A stretch of 64,000 nucleotides of DNA from Albidovulum sp. (GTDB lineage Bacteria; Pseudomonadota; Alphaproteobacteria; Rhodobacterales; Rhodobacteraceae), in NCBI GenBank assembly GCA_028823855.1, contig JAPPFL010000052.1, positions 21,846 through 85,845 of the forward strand. The letters run 5' to 3'. Below, piece after piece: positions 54,972 to 64,000 of this stretch (position 1 is the first letter of the stretch; each line of letters opens with the position of its first letter). The notes beneath the pieces were generated by a model. That model did not search any database. It was not told the DNA's origin and saw only the letters and a program-made list of their open reading frames with translations. A program made the translations under genes and the position numbers.

Positions 54972-56495
54972 CGGCCAGACGGAAAATTCGCCTTGGAATG
55001 CTAGCGGGTAGCTGCTGAACAAAATCGTCGACATTCTCGACTCAATTCTACATTTTTCGTCGGATGCACACACTCGAACGGCTCTCGCGCTTACGCGACC
55101 ACCCGCTTGTTGAAGCAGCCCCGTGTCGTCATGCTTTCCTAATTGACTTGCACTGCTTCGATGCTCCCATCCCTACCGCAGTTCTGACGACCCAGTCACA
55201 GATATCGAAGTGCCAGTGCATTTCGGGTACATAGCGTGTCTGGGACGGCGCAAAAATCCGCTCCAACTCCATAATTGTGTTTAACGCCATACTTCAATGG
55301 ATATGGGACGAATTACCGACCCGCTCGAGTGCAAAACAAGAGTTTTTGCGAATGCCAACAGCTGGGGCTTGGGTGGCATCACAAGCGCCCTGGCCGACTT
55401 TACGCCGTGAGAAAAGCGGATAGTTTTCGTGCTGTAAGCAACATTACTCGTTGGTCGTCTACAACGGGGCCAACTCTGACCAAGTCGGAGCCCGTGGAAT
55501 CTCTACCGCATGCGGCCACGCAACTGGCGTGAATCCGGCCCAACACGAGCGCACGTCCGCATCGATCGTTTGCCGGCTAATCCTGTGTTCAGTCCGGCCA
55601 GCCACCCCAGCGCGAAACTCGTTGGCAGCCAGCACATTTATTGCGCATCCGAAATGCTCTGCGAGTTTGCAGACGTTGCCCTGAAGATTTTCCCGTGAAT
55701 GCTGTAAAGGCCTTTCTTGTCATTCCTTGGATCATCTACTGGCGTTTCGGATTATCGCCAGTAACCTTCTTCGTTGCTTTCTTGATTAACTCCAAGATGT
55801 GCCAATTTTTCGAACCTTCTAAGCACCCAGAGAATCAAAACATCGTAGAATGCGGCTGGGAATTTGGCCCGCATTAGTTTCTTGAAGACAACGACATAAG
55901 CAGAAACAGGAATACGCAACCGCAACTTTCACGTTAGATTATTGCATGGGATTCAGGTGTAAACCTAAGTACGAGAGCTTTGGCGTGGCCACGCCATTCT
56001 GTTTGTCTGCCTTTTGACTTGCTTTGCTGAAGCAATTCAGGAGACCTACGCACCTCGTTGATTGTCCCGGCGGAAAGCCTCCCGAAAGATCAGCACGCCG
56101 CATCATCTCTCCGGCGTCGACAATTTCTTGAAGAATACCGCCGCTGCGGTAGAGCGGGTCCGGCGCGAGGGTCTGAGGGGCGAATTCGACGAGCGGACTT
56201 ACTAAATCGCTGACGCCATCAGGAAGTGACCTCAATTGTCTTTTCCAAGGGTCGGATACCTCTCTCCCCTTTGAAGCACATCTTGTTGCCGAGGGCCTCG
56301 GCACGTCGATTTTGCCCGACTAGGACGCGCGAAATGCCGCGGTATGCTGCTTGAACAGGAATGAAGTTGTACTAGAGGATTTAAAATGTGGCCGAATTGA
56401 ACATTGCGCCACCAAATTTGGAAGCGGATACGGGACTTTCTGGACAACCCATCGAGCGAGGAAACGTAACTGTTTCCCAATATCCACTTCTCCGG
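54972..56495. other. About 1.5 kb without a supportable gene, possible remnants
   Basis: The longest gene-less stretch in the window, between the DUF4276 gene and the MATE gene. The minus-strand frame at about 56020-56240 reads protein-like (for example RSGGILQEIVDAGEMMRRAD) but was not assigned to a family. A minus-strand short frame at about 55110-55285 also looks coding-like. These could be remnants of genes lost on one side of the AAA/DUF4276 module. Confidence 0.35.
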
Positions 56496-57929
56496 TCAGT
56501 TGGCTAGTCTGGCGTCAACAAAGTCGTGAATTCGAGCTAGGCCTCCGATCTCCTTCTTGGCTATTTTGGCCGCGATGAATGCCGACAGCGCTAGTCCGGA
56601 CGTTACGCTCAAGGCTATCCCGAACCACACGCCCCACGTATCCAGTTCCAGCAAAATTACGAAAATTGAAATGAACAGCGAAATTCCGAAGATCTGCCGG
56701 TACACGCCAATCCAGAGTGTCCAGATTGGTCGCCTCATTGCTTGGAGTGCGGCGTTCAGGGCAAACAGGACAAGATAGAATGGCAAGAGAAACCCGTCGA
56801 CATTCAAATAGTCGCCCCCAATCCGGATTACGTCGGGATCATCGGAAAAGACCTGCATGGCCGCGCGACCGCCTATCCAAAGCGCGGCGCCGGCCAGCAG
56901 CATGAAACAAACTCCGGCCTTGCAGCAAAAGGCGAACGCTTCGCGCATTCGATCAAATTCGGCTGCTCCAAAATTTTGGGATGCGATTGGAAGAAGCGCG
57001 AATGAAAGGCTAAATCCGGGCAGAAGTAGCAATTGCTCAATTCTCAATCCGATCCCGTAAGCCGCTTGCGCCTGCGGACCGAAGCCCTTGAGAAAGTACT
57101 GGACGATAAAGGCGCCAATCATCATGACAATCATAGTCGAGCTTGTCGGCACAGCCTGACCAATAATTTCTCGGAAGCTATCTAGACGGGGACGGAAAGT
57201 CGAAGGGCCGCCTTCCATGACGCGGGAGCCGAACACTTTGACCAGCACAAAAGCGAGAACGCCGGTCTGGCTTGTCAGGGTGGAAAGCGCAATTCCGTTA
57301 AATCCAATGCCGTCTACGACCCCGGGCAGTCCGAATATGAACAGCGGATTCAATACCAAATTTGCGAAAAACGCTGCGATTTGCGCACGCTGCATGGAAA
57401 CCGCGTCGCCTTGAGCGGTGAGGATTCCGTTGGCCGCAAAGGCAATTACAAATGACGGAGTCGCCAAGGTCAACACACGCATATAGGCGATTGCGGCATC
57501 CCGATACGCACCGGGCTCGGATAGAATACCCAGAATCGCGCTTGAGAAGCCGCGTCCTGCGATCGCAAGCAAAATCGATGCGATTACAGCAAAGGATATG
57601 CCTTGGCAGGCGATTTTTTTCGCGCGTCGCCAGTCTTTTGCGCCTACCGCGCCGCCGACCAGGGCAGCCATCGCGGCATTTGTTCCAAATCCAATAGAAA
57701 CCAGAATGAAAAACGACTGGAATGTAATGGCTAAGCCCGCCTGCGCTTCCGTGGAAATCAGCCCGGCGAAATACATGTCCACTACATTATAAAGAGTCGT
57801 AAAGACCATCCCGACCGCTATGGGCAGAGCCATATGCCTAAAATGCATTGGTATTGAGCCGACGGTTAGATCGCGCGAAGCCGCCATTCGTTCCATCCAG
57901 AGCTGAAAATCGAGATTCTTCGCCGCCAA
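56496..57929 (-). CDS. MATE-family efflux transporter
   Basis: Multidrug and toxin extrusion (NorM/DinF-type) antiporter, 477 residues and about 12 membrane segments. The first repeat starts MALPIAVGMVFTTLYNVVDMYFAGLISTEAQAGLAITF (about 33-70), the classic MATE N-terminus. FGTNAAMAALVGGAVGAKDWRRAKK follows. The second repeat begins AVPTSSTMIVMMIGAFIVQYFLKGFGPQAQAAYGIGLRIEQLLLLPGFSLSFALLPIASQNFGA. The substrate is unknown. The start is the ATG at 57929 or one a few codons downstream (the second Met at residue 12); no decisive ribosome site was seen. It is transcribed alone, about 280 bases from miaA. Confidence 0.92.
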   Translation of the reverse strand: MAAKNLDFQLWMERMAASRDLTVGSIPMHFRHMALPIAVGMVFTTLYNVVDMYFAGLISTEAQAGLAITFQSFFILVSIGFGTNAAMAALVGGAVGAKDWRRAKKIACQGISFAVIASILLAIAGRGFSSAILGILSEPGAYRDAAIAYMRVLTLATPSFVIAFAANGILTAQGDAVSMQRAQIAAFFANLVLNPLFIFGLPGVVDGIGFNGIALSTLTSQTGVLAFVLVKVFGSRVMEGGPSTFRPRLDSFREIIGQAVPTSSTMIVMMIGAFIVQYFLKGFGPQAQAAYGIGLRIEQLLLLPGFSLSFALLPIASQNFGAAEFDRMREAFAFCCKAGVCFMLLAGAALWIGGRAAMQVFSDDPDVIRIGGDYLNVDGFLLPFYLVLFALNAALQAMRRPIWTLWIGVYRQIFGISLFISIFVILLELDTWGVWFGIALSVTSGLALSAFIAAKIAKKEIGGLARIHDFVDARLAN

Positions 57930-58190
57930 ATTGAAGCCGACGGCATTTCGCTTCCTAATTGCGGTCGCGAACAGCTACAATAAAATTCGAAAGCGTAGCG
58001 CGAATGAGACGCTTCGTATCCGGAACGAGCCGATTCAAAACCATCGTCCTCGCGAATATCCGATGCTCGTCGGGACGAGTTGTCGATTCTGGCTAGCCGA
58101 GGCTTCCGGATCGCGGCGGATAATTGGGAACCAATTGAACGCTGTCGATCAAGAGCAGAAATAGGCAGCCCCGGGAGCAAGTACAGGGTC

Positions 58191-58212
58191 CTGACTGCGG
58201 TTCCACAGTCAG
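58191..58212 (-). terminator. Short stem at the end of miaA
   Basis: Perfect 7-bp repeat CTGACTG / CAGTCAG with an 8-base loop, overlapping the miaA stop codon. No U-run follows on the minus strand, so intrinsic termination is doubtful. Confidence 0.2.
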
Positions 58213-59171
58213 TGCTGCGAAATCCAGTTCCAGCCCTTCATCCGATTTCGAAACCAGGTTCTTTGCCGCTTTGCGTACTGCCGCGTTGCGATTTCCGTCA
58301 ATTCAATCGCTTCGTCTAGCGAAAGTTCTCCAGCTAGATGCGAAATAAATTGTTTTGCGCCTATCGCCCGGGAGGATGGGAGCGAAGGATCCCACTCGCC
58401 GACCGCAGCCTTGCATTCTTCAATTAATCCATGGTCAAGCATAGTCTCCAGCCGAATTCCGATCCGGCGCGCAAGGCTGTCGCGTTCTGGATTCAGAACT
58501 AGGCGTTCGCATTCGTCGACCTTGAGAACGGGAGTACCAGGCAACGACTGCCAGTAAGCGATCCCGCGACCGGTGCTACGCCATACTTCCCAGGCGCGGC
58601 GCACTCGAGCCGCATTTGATCGGTCAATGCGAGACAGGCTCTCAGCATCATTCTCGGCCAGGTCGCGAAGCAGCCCTTCAAGGCCTCGTTCCGAAACTGC
58701 GTCGTCGCATTCGGTGGTTACGCTACGGGGCACTGCGGGAATGAACGAAAACCCATCGGTTAGAGCCGTAAAGTAAAGCCCGGTTCCTCCGACAATTACA
58801 ATTGGCGTGGCCGTCGTCTCGGACAGCAACCGCTCGATTTCCTTCAGCCAAGCGCCAACCGAATATTTTTCCGTGCGCTGCACATGACCGTAAAGTGAAT
58901 GAGGTACTTTGGCCTCGTCTTGCGGTGTCGGTCTCGCCGTCAAAATTCGCCAGCATGAATAGACTTGGAGCGCATCGGCATTCACGATCATGCCGCCAAG
59001 CGCCGATGCGATCTTCATTGCCAGTTGAGATTTGCCGGACGCAGTCGGTCCGGCGATTAGAATCGCTCGCTTTGCGGAAAGATGCTTAAGTTCCGGTTCG
59101 TACAGGGCGGGCAATTTTCTGGAATCCGGCGAATGCAGGGACAGGCCGCTACGCGGCATTGTATATTTCAA
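58209..59171 (-). CDS. miaA: tRNA dimethylallyltransferase
   Basis: Adds a dimethylallyl group to A37 of tRNAs reading UNN codons. 320 residues. The P-loop GPTASGKSQLAMKIA is at 41-55, NADALQVYSCWRILTARPTPQDEAKVPHSLYGH near 63-95 (Asp and Tyr of the NADxxQVY motif), PIVIVGGTGLYFTALTDGF near 122-140, RAWEVWRSTGRGIAYWQ near 188-205 and the C-terminal AIGAKQFISHLAGELSLDEAI and RQYAKRQRTWFRNR. The start is 59171 or the ATG at 59159. It is divergent from pyrH with about 60 bases between starts, so both promoters are compressed into that gap. Confidence 0.95.
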   Translation of the reverse strand: MKYTMPRSGLSLHSPDSRKLPALYEPELKHLSAKRAILIAGPTASGKSQLAMKIASALGGMIVNADALQVYSCWRILTARPTPQDEAKVPHSLYGHVQRTEKYSVGAWLKEIERLLSETTATPIVIVGGTGLYFTALTDGFSFIPAVPRSVTTECDDAVSERGLEGLLRDLAENDAESLSRIDRSNAARVRRAWEVWRSTGRGIAYWQSLPGTPVLKVDECERLVLNPERDSLARRIGIRLETMLDHGLIEECKAAVGEWDPSLPSSRAIGAKQFISHLAGELSLDEAIELTEIATRQYAKRQRTWFRNRMKGWNWISQH

Positions 59172-59229
59172 GAAATTCGGACATCAGACCCGTGGGCCCT
59201 GGTTCGGATTCGGCGGAGCGGAAAGCACT

Positions 59230-59976
59230 ATGACAAACAAAGCAACGAAGCGAGCCGATGCCGGCTGCAAGCTGGCGTATAAGCGCCTCCTTTTGAAAAT
59301 TTCCGGCGAAGCGCTTTTGGGAGAACAAAGTTTCGGCCTTCATCCTCCAACGGTGCAACGTATCGCCGACGAGGTCAAGAAAGTAAGCGACCTCGGCGCG
59401 GAGGTATGCGTCGTGATCGGAGGCGGCAACATTTTTCGCGGGCTTCAGGGATCCTCCTATGGCATGGAGCGCACGACCGCAGACTACATGGGCATGCTCG
59501 CGACCGTTATGAATGCCCTGGCCATGCAATCCTATCTTGAATCCAAGGATGTGCAAACGCGGGTTTTATCGGCAATCCGAATGGACGAAGTATGCGAGCC
59601 ATTTATTTTGCGGCGAGCTCAGCGGCACCTCGAAAAAGGTCGAATCTGCATTTTTGCGGCGGGTACCGGGGAGCCGTTCGTCACTACGGACACGGCCGCC
59701 GCGCTGCGCGCAAGCGAGTTGGGGTGCGATGCGATATTCAAGGGAACGAAAGTCAACGGCGTGTACGACAGCGATCCTGCGAGCAACAAGAATGCGAAGC
59801 GCTTCGTTAGAATTGGCTATGGCGAGGTTCTTCATAAGAACTTGAGAGTAATGGATGCGTCCGCGATTGCGCTTGCCCGAGACAATGATTTGCCAATTAT
59901 CGTGTTTTCGCTCGACGAACCGGGCGGGCTTGCCGGAATCGTGCAGGGGCGCGGAACCTATACGACTATCAATTGA
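59230..59976 (+). CDS. pyrH: UMP kinase
   Basis: Phosphorylates UMP to UDP. 248 residues. Landmarks are YKRLLLKISGEALLGEQSFG near 17-36, VCVVIGGGNIFRGLQG near 58-73 (UMP-site GGGN), ERTTADYMGMLATVMNALAMQ near 78-98, FAAGTGEPFVTTDTAAALRASEL, KGTKVNGVYDSDP and the C-terminal IALARDNDLPIIVFSL. The frame is open upstream to 59032, but the ATG at 59230 fits the family length and follows a GGAG. It begins the pyrH-frr-uppS-cdsA-rseP run; no tsf or rpsB lies upstream, where many bacteria have them, because miaA is there instead. Confidence 0.97.
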   Translation: MTNKATKRADAGCKLAYKRLLLKISGEALLGEQSFGLHPPTVQRIADEVKKVSDLGAEVCVVIGGGNIFRGLQGSSYGMERTTADYMGMLATVMNALAMQSYLESKDVQTRVLSAIRMDEVCEPFILRRAQRHLEKGRICIFAAGTGEPFVTTDTAAALRASELGCDAIFKGTKVNGVYDSDPASNKNAKRFVRIGYGEVLHKNLRVMDASAIALARDNDLPIIVFSLDEPGGLAGIVQGRGTYTTIN

Positions 59977-60030
59977 ACGCGTTCTTCGATATTCTTCCCG
60001 AAAATGGCTTGGTAGGAGAGGAATCGCGCG

Positions 60031-60597
60031 ATGGCTGGCGAAGAAATCGAAATCGATCTTGACGACATAGAACGGCGAATGAACGGAGCACTTTCCGTGC
60101 TGCGCCAGGAATTCGCGTCGCTGCGCACGGGGAGAGCCTCCGCGGTCATGCTGGATCCGTTGATGGTGAGCGCATACGGAACAAGCCTTCCTCTAAACCA
60201 ATGCGGAACCGTGAGCGTCCCGGATCCGAGGATGATCGCTGTAAGCGTTTGGGACAAGGGCTTGGTGGATTCTGTCGTAAAATCGATCCATGAGTCGGGA
60301 CTCGGCATTAATCCGATCGTGGAGGGAACGCTCATTCGCCTTCCTATTCCTGAACTCAACGAAGAAAGACGACGCGAACTCTCGCGAGTTGCGGCTCAGT
60401 ATGCCGAGAACGCAAGAATCGCCATAAGGAACGTGCGTCGCTCCGGCATCGAAGAGGTTAAGAAGGCCAAAGGCGATGGCATGAGCGAAGACGACGCGCA
60501 CATTTGGAGCGATGAGATCCAAGAGTTGACGGACACGGTGATAGCCAAAGTCGACAGTGCGCTGGAATCGAAAAAAACAGAAATCATGCAGGTTTGA
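60031..60597 (+). CDS. frr: Ribosome recycling factor
   Basis: Splits post-termination ribosomes together with EF-G. 188 residues, normal length. It shows [24 protein letters not shown] near 27-50, [24 protein letters not shown] near 54-77, [48 protein letters not shown] near 90-137 and the C-terminal [32 protein letters not shown] precedes the ATG. It is 54 bases after pyrH and 16 before uppS, consistent with one operon. Confidence 0.97.
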   Translation: MAGEEIEIDLDDIERRMNGALSVLRQEFASLRTGRASAVMLDPLMVSAYGTSLPLNQCGTVSVPDPRMIAVSVWDKGLVDSVVKSIHESGLGINPIVEGTLIRLPIPELNEERRRELSRVAAQYAENARIAIRNVRRSGIEEVKKAKGDGMSEDDAHIWSDEIQELTDTVIAKVDSALESKKTEIMQV

Positions 60598-60613
60598 AGC
60601 GCATACTCAAACA

Positions 60614-61351
60614 ATGCGAGATATATCAGTTTTGGAGATTTCGGGCGGCAGGGCTCCGGCCCATGTCGCAATCATTATGGACGGAAACGGCCGTTGGGCG
60701 AAGAGAAAGGGCCTGCCTCGGATAATGGGGCATCGCGCCGGCGCGGAAAGGCTTCGTGAAATCGTCGAGGCATCGGTTCGAAACGGCATCGAGTATTTGA
60801 CGGTATTCGCCTTTTCGACGGAAAACTGGCGACGTTCGAAATCCGAAGTCGAAGGACTTATGAACCTGTTCAGAATTTATTCGCGTTCCGAGGCAAATTC
60901 CTTGAATTCCAATGGCATCAGGGTTCGCTTCATCGGCGACAGGAGCGAGCTGGAGCCTCGCGTTTACGAAGCAATGGCCAAATTGGAATCGGCGACGGAA
61001 AATAACAGCAAGCTTTGCCTTACAGTTGCGATCAATTACGGAGGTCGTGACGATATTGCGCGCGCTGCGAAACGTCTTGCTCGAGCGGCTGCCGACGGCG
61101 AGATTGATCCCGACCTAGTCAATGAGGGATATTTCGCCGCGATGTTCGATACTGGATTTTTACCCGATCCAGATCTCGTCGTCCGCACGTCGGGCGAAAT
61201 GCGAATTTCGAATTTTCTGATTTGGCAGTCCGCCTATGCGGAATTCGCGTTTGTCGATACCTTGTGGCCGGATTTCACGGCGGAGCGATTTGAAACGGTG
61301 CTCGAATCATATTCACGACGAGATCGTCGTTTTGGCGCCGCCGCTAGCTAG
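60614..61351 (+). CDS. uppS: Undecaprenyl diphosphate synthase (cis-prenyltransferase)
   Basis: Builds the C55 carrier lipid for cell-wall synthesis. 245 residues. Catalytic motif HVAIIMDGNGRWAKRKGLPRIMGHRAGAER near 17-46 (Asp 23), LTVFAFSTENWRRS near 59-72, the RFIGDRSELEP segment, AINYGGRDDIARAAKRLA and the C-terminal DLVVRTSGEMRISNFLIWQSAYAEFAFVDTLWPDF. The start is the ATG at 60614; the frame is open slightly upstream within frr. The TAG stop at 61349-61351 is followed by GGGG and then the GTG of cdsA. Confidence 0.97.
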   Translation: MRDISVLEISGGRAPAHVAIIMDGNGRWAKRKGLPRIMGHRAGAERLREIVEASVRNGIEYLTVFAFSTENWRRSKSEVEGLMNLFRIYSRSEANSLNSNGIRVRFIGDRSELEPRVYEAMAKLESATENNSKLCLTVAINYGGRDDIARAAKRLARAAADGEIDPDLVNEGYFAAMFDTGFLPDPDLVVRTSGEMRISNFLIWQSAYAEFAFVDTLWPDFTAERFETVLESYSRRDRRFGAAAS

Positions 61352-61358
61352 GGGCTGC

Positions 61359-62147
61359 GTGGCTGACTTTTCAGACCTTCCTAAGCGGACATTGTCCGCC
61401 GTTGTGATTTGCTGCCTAGGCTTGGCCGCGATTGTTCTCGGCGGCGTTGTTTTTTCCTTGTTCGCTTGCGCGTGGTCGCTCGCAATGACTTTCGAACTCA
61501 TTGCGCTGTCGTCGCCCAATTATCCTTTCAAGAATCGCATAGTACTTGCGATAGCGATGTCCGCCGCGTGCGCCATCAGCATTTTCTGGATCGTAAACAG
61601 CGCATTTGAACTTCCGTTTATGGCCGTCTTCACGCTTCTTTGCGCAATGGCGCTTCCGAACGGGCGACTAAAATTTTACGTATTCGGAATTGGTATCGTG
61701 CTTGCTGCCAGCGCATTTGCCGAACTACGGCAATTTAACGGAGCCGTGTCGGCAATTTGGTTCATATCGGTAGTCGCGGCTAGCGATATAGCCGGGTATT
61801 TTTTCGGCAAGATTTTCGGCGGACCGCTTATCGTTCCGGAAATTAGCCCTGGAAAGCGCTGGACCGGAGCCGCCGCCGGCTTGGTCGCCGCCGCTGCGGT
61901 AGGCTTCGGTTTTAGCGGCTCATTGGGAACTTGGGTTTCTTGGGCTAGCCCGCTTTTGGCGGTTACCGCTCAAGCGGGAGATATTGCGGAAAGTTGGCTC
62001 AAGCGGAAAGCGGGCGTGAAAGACAGTTCTTCCGCCATTCCGGGGCACGGCGGTTTCCTCGACAGATTCGATAGCTATGTCGGGGCGGGGAGCCTGCTCT
62101 GGCTTATCGGCGCGCTGGGCCTAGTGCCAACGGAGCCGCCCTTGTGA
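61359..62147 (+). CDS. cdsA: Phosphatidate cytidylyltransferase
   Basis: Makes CDP-diacylglycerol from phosphatidate and CTP. 262 residues with about seven hydrophobic segments. The family signature SWLKRKAGVKDSSSAIPGHGGFLDRFDS lies near residues 212-239, and the earlier SDIAGYFFGKIFGGPLIVPEISPGKRWTGAAAG near 142-174 is also typical. The start is the GTG at 61359, seven bases after the uppS stop and just behind GGGG; the frame itself is open upstream within uppS. In many alphaproteobacteria dxr follows; here it does not. Confidence 0.95.
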   Translation: MADFSDLPKRTLSAVVICCLGLAAIVLGGVVFSLFACAWSLAMTFELIALSSPNYPFKNRIVLAIAMSAACAISIFWIVNSAFELPFMAVFTLLCAMALPNGRLKFYVFGIGIVLAASAFAELRQFNGAVSAIWFISVVAASDIAGYFFGKIFGGPLIVPEISPGKRWTGAAAGLVAAAAVGFGFSGSLGTWVSWASPLLAVTAQAGDIAESWLKRKAGVKDSSSAIPGHGGFLDRFDSYVGAGSLLWLIGALGLVPTEPPL

Positions 62148-62566
62148 ATGATAAACCGACGCAGCAATTCGGCAATCGCATTCTGGACTTGGATTGGAAA
62201 CGCGGTGTCGATCCATTCGCCCTTCGCGAAGTTGAATTTTCTCTACGGCTGCCAAGACATCGAATACCGGCGGACTCGACGCTGGCTGCAGTCCTGGCTT
62301 CGAATCCGTGCGGCCCGAAAAGGGCTGTGCCTAATCGTGGTCGTACTAAGGCTCTTTATTTTGCGCCCACTAACTGCGTCGATTGGAGCATCGGACCGGT
62401 CAAAGCCTTGCCGAAACCGCCGGTTGCTGCAATTTAATCTTGTGAAGTTTTTCGTCGGCTATAAACGCTTGCTCGCAAGCACCGCGCCCATGCCGACGAA
62501 TTCTGTCCGCCGCGAATAGAGAATGGAATTCATTCGCGTTAAATCGATACTTTGGAGGAAGTCGCT
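62148..62566. other. Gap at the usual dxr position
   Basis: About 420 bases between cdsA and rseP. A frame starting with GTG and overlapping the cdsA stop (62144-62437, 97 codons) is positioned like an operon gene but shows no Dxr motif or other family and is too short; another frame overlaps it. I treat it as unassigned and possibly non-coding. Confidence 0.4.
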
Positions 62567-63871
62567 TTGCTTGAATTCGCCATTCCGCAATTTCTGATTG
62601 ATGCCGGCGCGTTCATCGCGGTGGTTGCGATTGTCGTATTCGCGCACGAACTCGGGCACTATTTGGTCGGGCGGATTTGCGGGATCAACGCAGAAATTTT
62701 TTCTGTAGGCTTCGGTCCGCCGGTCATTTCGTGGGTAGACCGGGCCGGAACGCGCTGGCAGTTGGCATCCATTCCTCTCGGCGGCTTCGTAAAGTTCGAG
62801 GAAGGGGCGATAATTGAGTCTCGCGGTCCGGCGGCGCGGGGAAGCGAAGCGCCGTCGGCAAAGCATTCATTAAAGTGCAGGGCGGCAACCGTCGCCGCGG
62901 GCCCGGGCGCCAGCTTTTTGTTCGCGATTGCGGTTTTCGCAATTAGCGCATTCGCGACCGGCGTACTTGATGGCCGAGCGGTGGTCGGCGAGCTAAACCC
63001 GCTTCCAATGCAGGCGAACGATTTCGAACCGGGGGACGTAATTGTCGCAGTGAATCGGGTCGAGATTGGCAGCATCTTCGATCTTCACCGGTATTCGCAG
63101 ACCGAAGATCAATCGAAGGAGCAGATTTATGAAGTTCTTCGCGGCGAAGAACGCTTGGAGATTTCCGGGCCGCCGCCGGTTCCATCGATCGTCGCTGACG
63201 TCGTTCCCGATTCGTCTGCGGAAAAGTCGGGGCTGTTGCCTGGCGATGTCGTGGTTGCGATCGACGGCGAGGAAATTCGGACATTTACAGAGATGCGCAA
63301 TCGCGTCGTTGAGTCCAATGGCAGGATGATGGAATTTCGAATTTGGCGGGACGGCGAGACCCTGGATTTGGGTTTAGCGGCTAGATTGGACATGCGCCGA
63401 TCGGCCGACGGCAGCGGCGAGGTCGTTCCGACGATAGGCGTAATGGCTGATTTGTTTTTTGTTCCTCAATTTTATCGGCCGACTCCGTTCGAAGCGATTT
63501 GGCTCGGCACCGCGCAAACCTGGCTAATCGTCGTTCGCTCGCTCGAAGGGCTTGCATTGATGTCGGTCGGAGCAATTAGCTCTTGCAATCTCCAGGGTCC
63601 GGTAGGTATTGCGGCGCTATCCGGCGAAGCGGCATCGCAGGGGTTGAGCAGTTTCGTCTTTTTCATAGCCGTACTTTCCGCCGCGATTGGATTTTTGAAT
63701 TTGCTGCCGATTCCGGTCCTTGATGGCGGTTTCCTGCTTCTTTTCGGCATTGAAGCGGTGACCGGTCGAAGGCCCGCGCCTCAAGTGCTGAATCGAATTT
63801 TTCTTGTCGGGGCGGTCGCAATCGCGCTGTTGTTGGGATTCGGACTTTGGAACGACTTTTTCTGCCCCTGA
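62567..63871 (+). CDS. rseP: RseP-type site-2 membrane metalloprotease
   Basis: Intramembrane zinc protease (M50) that cuts anti-sigma factors and signal-peptide remnants. 434 residues. The zinc motif HELGH is at 27-31 in the first helix, followed by GINAEIFSVGFGPPVISW and LASIPLGGFVKF. Two PDZ-like regions span about 145-290 (FEPGDVIVAVNRVEIGS and LLPGDVVVAIDGEEIRTFTEM). LQGPVGIAALSGEAA and the second metal motif NLLPIPVLDGGFLLLFGIEAVTGR complete the core. The start is the TTG at 62567, six bases after GGAGGAA; TTG at 62552 is less likely because it lies within that site. The bamA gene that often follows would be beyond the window edge. Confidence 0.95.
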   Translation: MLEFAIPQFLIDAGAFIAVVAIVVFAHELGHYLVGRICGINAEIFSVGFGPPVISWVDRAGTRWQLASIPLGGFVKFEEGAIIESRGPAARGSEAPSAKHSLKCRAATVAAGPGASFLFAIAVFAISAFATGVLDGRAVVGELNPLPMQANDFEPGDVIVAVNRVEIGSIFDLHRYSQTEDQSKEQIYEVLRGEERLEISGPPPVPSIVADVVPDSSAEKSGLLPGDVVVAIDGEEIRTFTEMRNRVVESNGRMMEFRIWRDGETLDLGLAARLDMRRSADGSGEVVPTIGVMADLFFVPQFYRPTPFEAIWLGTAQTWLIVVRSLEGLALMSVGAISSCNLQGPVGIAALSGEAASQGLSSFVFFIAVLSAAIGFLNLLPIPVLDGGFLLLFGIEAVTGRRPAPQVLNRIFLVGAVAIALLLGFGLWNDFFCP

Positions 63872-64000
63872 CTTATCGCTATTGTCTTTGCCGCGGCAAC
63901 CGATCGAAGGAATCTGAACGGAGTCCTGCGTGAATTGCGCTTAAGCCCAATACTGTTGCTTTAAGCACCATTCGGGATGATTTCAGGCGTCCAGCCGTGC

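Noticed and set aside
1..64000. CRISPR arrays, rRNA, prophage or intact insertion sequences
   Set aside because: No regularly spaced repeats, rRNA core sequences, integrase, transposase or phage structural proteins were recognised on either strand.

Overview
The window looks like a chromosomal segment of an alphaproteobacterium. The evidence is gene order and protein type: the pyrH-frr-uppS-cdsA-rseP envelope block with miaA divergent beside it, tyrS divergent from anmK, an alphaproteobacterial-style Fur protein, and TyrRS with a KMGKT loop. Solute-binding-protein transporters (one peptide-type ABC, one Ugp-type ABC, one iron-binding protein, one TRAP) and small-molecule hydrolases are unusually prominent, as in marine or host-associated heterotrophs. 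Species cannot be named. By my addition, recognisable genes fill about 77% of the window. The rest is long stretches, several over 1 kb, in which no gene can be supported. TTG starts are frequent. I saw no rRNA, tRNA, CRISPR array or intact insertion sequence.

Layout. 1-2.2 kb: 5' part of mmsA (minus), a CBS-domain protein and coaD. 2.7-5.9 kb: AbrB-family membrane protein, exported cyclophilin and a DUF3179 protein. 6.9-11.8 kb: tyrS, anmK, eno and fur. 12.5-19.7 kb: a five-gene peptide/opine-type ABC importer followed by an alpha/beta hydrolase; both ATPases carry unusual insertions, one of them a four-cysteine knuckle. 20.5-27.0 kb (minus): a DeoR regulator, HAD phosphatase and UgpB-A-E-C importer set. 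28.2-31.1 kb (minus): an amidohydrolase-2 protein and a FrsA-like esterase.

31.7-40.7 kb is the metabolic highlight. Seven tightly packed genes appear to take allantoate all the way to oxalate: allantoate amidohydrolase, ureidoglycine-glyoxylate aminotransferase, the DUF1116/FdrA/DUF2877 trio linked to oxamate carbamoyltransferase, catabolic carbamate kinase, and a gamma-glutamyltransferase-fold protein resembling oxamate amidohydrolase HpxW. The route would recover one ATP and release ammonia, CO2, glycine and oxalate. A DMT exporter follows.

43-52 kb: MmcQ/YjbR, SelO, a nucleoside hydrolase, a lone iron-binding protein, MazG and a DctPQM TRAP transporter. 53.2-55.0 kb: an AAA ATPase overlapping a TOPRIM-like DUF4276 gene, a candidate two-gene defence module isolated in gene-poor DNA. 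56.5-63.9 kb: MATE transporter, miaA, pyrH, frr, uppS, cdsA and rseP. The dxr gene often found between cdsA and rseP is absent; about 420 bases without a convincing gene lie there.
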